Shown here: piece after piece, positions 3,888 through 7,266 of the stretch
Numbering within the stretch: position 1 is the stretch's first letter
How the letters are laid out: each line of letters begins with the position of its first letter
Source: JBBDWZ01 sp050732575
Lineage (GTDB): Bacteria > Gemmatimonadota > Gemmatimonadetes > Longimicrobiales > RSA9
Direction of reading: 5' to 3'
NCBI GenBank assembly: GCA_050732575.1
Contig: JBOHRF010000258.1
Coordinates: 1 to 7,266, forward strand
DNA: 7,266 nucleotides
Position numbers and translations under genes: made by a program
Notes under the pieces: model-generated
The model's database searches: none
Told to the model about the DNA's origin: nothing
Seen by the model: only the letters and a program-made list of their open reading frames with translations

Positions 3888-5804
3888 TCAACGTTTCCAG
3901 AATTGCCACCAGGGATGCTTGCGCGGTGCCCGCTTGGGCGGCTGCGCGATCTGGGGGCGCGTCGGTTTGACGGGCGGAGCGATGATGTGTGGCTCGAAGC
4001 GCACGGTGAAGGTGAGCGTGCCGCCGCTGGGAATGGGTGGTAGAGCCAGGCGCACCATGCCCGTGTCTGCGCTCAAGCGCGTAGTGGTTGCACCCACAAC
4101 GCGCCGCGCGTGGGGTAGTGCAATGCGCGCCACGGCGTAGCTCACCACCCGATGTCCGCGGTTATGCACGGTCACGATGAGCGCGTTCGGCACGCGCTCG
4201 CGCGTTGTGACGTGCAGGGCGGCACGCGTGCGCCACCAGGTGGCAACCTCACCGGCGGTGGCGGGCCAAAGGCTGGAATCTGCTGCGGTCACGCGGGCCA
4301 CGCGCGCCAGTACAGGCACCAACTCGGGCCGGGCAATCAATTGGGAGTGATAGCTGAAGAGAAAGAGCCCACCCAGTGCGCGTGCCTGAGTCAATTCGTT
4401 CAGGAACTGTGTAGTCATCACCTGCAGGTCGCGAACGGCACCGGGCCCGGCTATGGCAAAGTCGTCTCCTCCAATGCGGCCTACCAATACCAGGGTGTCA
4501 TTGCCAATGCGCAGGAGCTCGGGTGCGGCGGCACGTGCATCATTGACGCCGAACAGATAATGGCCGTCCGCGGCCAGCCAGGCCGCCATGGTGCTGGTAT
4601 CGAACTGCTCCTCGGGCGGTCGCAAGCCCGCGACCGGTGAGCCTAACAACCTGGATAGGTCACGCTGGGTGGCGCGCAGACGCGCGCGCTGCACCTGACT
4701 GGGCGCACCACCCAGGCGCCGATGGTTCTCGCTATGGGTGCCCACTTCACCGGCACGGGCCAGGGCCCGGCTGAGCCGCTTGTTCCGGAGCGCGAGCCTC
4801 GAGGTGAGAAAATACGTGCCGGTGATGCCGGCAGCCCGCAATGAATCGAGCGCAAAGCGCGCATTGGTGAACTGCGTTTCCACATCCTGCGCAAAGACGG
4901 CCGCAGCGCGCCGTCCGCGCGGCCAGGGTTCTACCCAGGCGAGCGGCATACGTCCGGTCCAGGCCACGGCGTTGCGCACGAGCAGCCGGGCCACGGCGCG
5001 ATTCCAGGGGCGCGGCACGATGTCGCGCAGCTCGAAGCCCCAATACACGATGCGCGCACTCCCGCGCGTAGCGCGTACGAGTGCGCCATCCAGGAGCGGC
5101 TGTCCCTCGGCCGGTTGCGGCTGCAGCGCATAGTCGGCGTAGTATCCGTCGCGACCACGAATGCGCAGCGCCACCTGGCGCGCCGGTTTGAGTTCGATGC
5201 GCGCGCCGGGAGGCAAATCGGCGGCCAGCGGACTGCCCGCCGGCATCACGACGTAAACCATGTCGCGTCGCTCGAGCACGTTCACGCGCGTTGCGCCGGT
5301 GAGCCCGACGATGAGCCCGAATCCGAGCGAGCGGCAACCGCCATCATACGTACCGGCCGGCCCGGTGAGGATCAGTCCCTGACCACGCGCGGCTGCCGTC
5401 TCGATGGCTGCACGTGTGGCCAGAGTCATACACGGTGCGGAAGGGATGACGAGCACCTGCGCGGCTCGCTCTGCGAACAACGCTGACGGGCCAACCACGC
5501 GTACGTCCGCCCCAATTGCGATCAGCTCGGCGCGCCATACGCTGACAATGCTGTCCAGCGTGGCCGGTGAATCGTAGAACGTGGCGGCTGCTTCATCGCG
5601 CACGATGGTCACGCGCACGCGTGCGGGCAGCCGCGCGGGCGGCAACAGCGAGGGCAGATCGGCGACCACGGCCGAGCCCGAAAACCTGGGCACGTCCGTC
5701 ATGGTCTCCACCGCGCCGCGTCGTATGTCCAACCAGATGGAGATCGCCACAACGACTGCGGCCGCCATGGCAAATACCAGGGTGCCCGTGCGCACTCGAG
5801 TCAT
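3888..5804 (-). CDS. Membrane-anchored NodB-type polysaccharide deacetylase-like protein with extra domains
   Basis: A 638-residue protein predicted to N-deacetylate an exported polysaccharide. An N-terminal anchor (about 8-25) puts the rest in the periplasm. Residues 62-170 look like a class-I amidotransferase/beta-galactosidase-trimerisation alpha/beta domain (QVLVIPSAPCMT at 116-127, RGQGLILTGPAGTYDGG at 140-156). The NodB domain spans about 297-490: VFAQDVE (303-309) at the first motif, the metal-binding HSENH (H357, H361), LRPPEEQFD (394-402) for the RxP motif, and LFLFSYHSQ (480-488) with the late His486. The first motif departs from the usual TFDD but keeps a D-x-E spacing (D307, E309). 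A beta-sandwich follows (about 526-605), then a basic Pro-rich tail ending in WWQFWKR. The start overlaps the stop of the small membrane gene as ATGA, so translation is coupled. PgaB/IcaB-like in context, but its domain order is different. NodB assignment is firm; activity and substrate are inferred. Confidence 0.88.
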   Translation of the reverse strand: MTRVRTGTLVFAMAAAVVVAISIWLDIRRGAVETMTDVPRFSGSAVVADLPSLLPPARLPARVRVTIVRDEAAATFYDSPATLDSIVSVWRAELIAIGADVRVVGPSALFAERAAQVLVIPSAPCMTLATRAAIETAAARGQGLILTGPAGTYDGGCRSLGFGLIVGLTGATRVNVLERRDMVYVVMPAGSPLAADLPPGARIELKPARQVALRIRGRDGYYADYALQPQPAEGQPLLDGALVRATRGSARIVYWGFELRDIVPRPWNRAVARLLVRNAVAWTGRMPLAWVEPWPRGRRAAAVFAQDVETQFTNARFALDSLRAAGITGTYFLTSRLALRNKRLSRALARAGEVGTHSENHRRLGGAPSQVQRARLRATQRDLSRLLGSPVAGLRPPEEQFDTSTMAAWLAADGHYLFGVNDARAAAPELLRIGNDTLVLVGRIGGDDFAIAGPGAVRDLQVMTTQFLNELTQARALGGLFLFSYHSQLIARPELVPVLARVARVTAADSSLWPATAGEVATWWRTRAALHVTTRERVPNALIVTVHNRGHRVVSYAVARIALPHARRVVGATTTRLSADTGMVRLALPPIPSGGTLTFTVRFEPHIIAPPVKPTRPQIAQPPKRAPRKHPWWQFWKR

Positions 5805-6001
5805 GCGGCGCTGGTCGGACCTGCCACGTCGTCCGCTCGCACACGCTCAAAGAACGGTGACTCACCATTCGCTTGCGCCCGGATCATGGGCGGGTGGCGG
5901 CCCTCGCGCAGCTTGTACGCGATGTAGCTACCCACGGCCATGATGATGGTCACCAGGAAGGAGACCAGGATGATGGTGGAGAGGAGGGTGTCGAGTTTCA
6001 T
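5801..6001 (-). CDS. Small single-span membrane protein in the polysaccharide operon
   Basis: A 66-residue protein with one strongly hydrophobic segment (about 6-28), followed by SYIAYKLREGRHPP (25-38), which is positively charged and so cytoplasmic by the positive-inside rule. A polar tail contains FFERVRAD (50-57). The start ATG at 6001 is 3 nt after the glycosyltransferase stop and is preceded by AGGAAGG (6011-6017, 9-nt spacer). The stop overlaps the next start as ATGA. This tight packing with good ribosome sites argues that it is real. In position it matches the small partners PgaD or IcaD that bind and activate PgaC-type synthases, although those have two membrane spans and I see no clear sequence match. 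It could be an accessory or c-di-GMP-responsive subunit; that is inference from context. Confidence 0.8.
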   Translation of the reverse strand: MKLDTLLSTIILVSFLVTIIMAVGSYIAYKLREGRHPPMIRAQANGESPFFERVRADDVAGPTSAA

Positions 6002-6004
6002 GGG

Positions 6005-7266
6005 TCAAATCCTTCCTGCCCGCTCGAGCTTGCCCCAGGTCATGCGCACGTTGACCAACTGTTCTACGGCGGCAAACAGTTTGGCTACATCGATCATGGT
6101 GATGAAGACCAGGCGATAGACAACGGCGTAGGGGACCAGCATCAGCTCTTCTTCTTCCATGGCCACAGTGTGCAGCGCGGCGGCCACATCCAGCATGGTC
6201 AGCAGCACCCACCAGTAGAACACGCCCGATGTGATGCCGGTGGAGAGCGCGGCCACCACGAAGAGCAGATTGCCCAGCACATTGAGCATGGGCCAGAGCA
6301 CGGCCTCGAAGAGCAAGGCGGCCACGGACAGCCAAACGATGATGCTTTGCTTGGGCCGAGCCAGCTCGCCCGCCCGCTTGCGCACGGCTTGCAGAATACC
6401 GCGCGTCCAGCGGTAGCGTTGTTTGATCAGATCGAGCAAGTGCTCCGGCGCTTCCGTCCAGGCAACCGCCCGCTCCTCATAAACGATGTGCCAGCCGGCA
6501 GCGAGAATCTTGAGTGTGAGATCGGCATCCTCGGCAAATGTGTCCGTATCGTAGCCGCCCACGGCGTGCACTACATCGCGGCGAAAGATGCCGATTGGTC
6601 CCGGGATGATGTTGACCGCGCGCAGGAAGCCCTGCGCCCGCCGCGGCAGGTTGAGTCCCTCGATGTACTCCAGCGCCTGCAAGCGCGTCCACACATTGTT
6701 GCGGTTGACCACCTTCACGTTACCGGCCACGGCGCCCACGCGCGCATCCGCAAAATGGCGTACCGCGCAGCGCAGAGTGTCCGGCTCCAACCGTGAATCG
6801 CCATCCATGCACAACACGAGCGGTGTGCGCGCCAGTGCAATGCCCGTATTCAGTGCACTCGCCTTGCCGCCATTGCTCTTGCGCACCACGCGCAACGTGG
6901 TGTTGCCGTGCTGGCCCTGGAAGCTGGCCGCCCATTCGTAGGTATCGTCCGTGGAGCCATCATCGATGACCAGGATGTCGAACGCGCGATAACGGAGCGC
7001 GAGCAGGCTGTTCAGCGCCGCCACGATGACCATGGCCTCGTTGTATACCGGCACGATGATCGTGACCCGCGGTTCTGCCCCCTCGATCTCCGTGGCTCTG
7101 CGACTTTCGATGTGGTGCAGGTAGCCGAGCCAGAGCAGAAGCAGATAGCGGATGAGTAGCACGATCAGAAAGGCAAGTACGAGCGCGACACCAATGGACA
7201 GCGCCGGGGCAGGGAACCCGCCTTGGTAGAGCACCACCACACCCGCAATCACCACCAGTGCGGCGG
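6005..7266 (-). CDS. Processive family-2 glycosyltransferase, polysaccharide synthase (5' end beyond window)
   Basis: Polymerises a nucleotide-sugar at the inner membrane and probably secretes the chain, like PgaC/IcaA or hyaluronan and cellulose synthases. The frame is open to the right edge (three codons before the first GTG at 7255), with no ribosome site, so the gene is probably partial. Numbering from 7255: a long hydrophobic region (about 2-46), then the GT-A domain beginning RVTIIVPVYNE (63-73). It carries VIDDGS (D98, D99), SNGGKASALN (127-136), the DxD motif MDGDS (D151, D153), the catalytic-base region FAEDADLT (E242, D243) and QRYRW (279-283), the processive-synthase signature. Three or four membrane helices follow (about 303-400), and the C-terminus WGKLERAG is typical of the family. 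It is the first visible gene of the operon with the small membrane protein and the deacetylase. Poly-N-acetylglucosamine is the best guess for the product because of the deacetylase. Confidence 0.92.
   Translation of the reverse strand, partial: AALVVIAGVVVLYQGGFPAPALSIGVALVLAFLIVLLIRYLLLLWLGYLHHIESRRATEIEGAEPRVTIIVPVYNEAMVIVAALNSLLALRYRAFDILVIDDGSTDDTYEWAASFQGQHGNTTLRVVRKSNGGKASALNTGIALARTPLVLCMDGDSRLEPDTLRCAVRHFADARVGAVAGNVKVVNRNNVWTRLQALEYIEGLNLPRRAQGFLRAVNIIPGPIGIFRRDVVHAVGGYDTDTFAEDADLTLKILAAGWHIVYEERAVAWTEAPEHLLDLIKQRYRWTRGILQAVRKRAGELARPKQSIIVWLSVAALLFEAVLWPMLNVLGNLLFVVAALSTGITSGVFYWWVLLTMLDVAAALHTVAMEEEELMLVPYAVVYRLVFITMIDVAKLFAAVEQLVNVRMTWGKLERAGRI

Noticed and set aside
3143..3970. 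275-codon plus-strand open frame opposite the oxidoreductase gene and the intergenic hairpin
   Set aside because: It is mostly antisense to the Rossmann domain of the flavoprotein and crosses the repeat region. It has no domain and no convincing ribosome site; it is a shadow of the real gene.
4747..5337. 196-codon minus-strand open frame inside the deacetylase gene
   Set aside because: Out of frame with the NodB motifs. Its product is Arg/Ala/His-rich nonsense typical of a shifted frame in GC-rich DNA.
5873..6796. Long open frame on the plus strand (307 codons) opposite the glycosyltransferase
   Set aside because: It lies wholly antisense to a gene with clear GT2 motifs. Its predicted protein is His/Gln/Gly-rich low-complexity of the kind produced by the complement of GC-rich coding DNA, with no recognisable domain.
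7253..7255. GTG at 7255 as the true start of the glycosyltransferase
   Set aside because: No ribosome site is visible in the 11 bases upstream, the frame stays open to the window edge, and the start would fall within a hydrophobic segment. The gene more likely begins outside the window.

Overview
The window is GC-rich bacterial DNA, and every gene I can support lies on the minus strand. It therefore reads from the right edge to the left. A secreted beta-barrel protein points to a Gram-negative (didermic) bacterium. The overall flavour (high GC, a small outer-membrane barrel, a YetF protein, a processive glycosyltransferase with a NodB-type deacetylase) would fit Gemmatimonadota, Acidobacteriota or a proteobacterium. 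There is no rRNA or marker gene to decide, so taxonomy is a guess. I see no tRNA, rRNA, CRISPR array or insertion sequence.

Right part (7266 to 3888): a tightly packed three-gene operon for an exported polysaccharide. It holds a membrane-bound processive family-2 glycosyltransferase cut by the window edge, then after 3 bp a 66-residue single-span membrane protein. The last gene, overlapping by 4 bp (ATGA), is a 638-residue membrane-anchored protein with a NodB-type polysaccharide deacetylase domain. The logic resembles the PgaC/PgaD/PgaB (IcaA/D/B) poly-N-acetylglucosamine machinery: synthase, small partner and deacetylase. The deacetylase architecture differs from PgaB. It has an N-terminal amidotransferase-like alpha/beta region, a central NodB domain, a C-terminal beta-sandwich and a basic Pro/Trp-rich tail.

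Between 3888 and 3748 is a 139-bp gap. It contains three tandem copies of a 12-nt unit and an inverted pair of the same unit, together forming a long imperfect hairpin.

Middle (3748 to 1243): a second operon. It encodes a FAD-dependent oxidoreductase with a C-terminal Rieske 2Fe-2S domain, an unrecognised 169-residue single-span protein (11-bp overlap), and a short YetF-family (DUF421) membrane protein. It looks like a membrane-associated redox module of unknown substrate.

Left part (1242 to 1): a MarR-family regulator whose start is ambiguous (1196 with a strong Shine-Dalgarno sequence, or 1073 as a leaderless start). A promoter follows its stop codon, flanked by short repeats that could be operators. 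Then comes a hairpin-rich leader and the 5' part of a small outer-membrane beta-barrel gene. The layout suggests, but does not prove, that the MarR protein controls the barrel gene.
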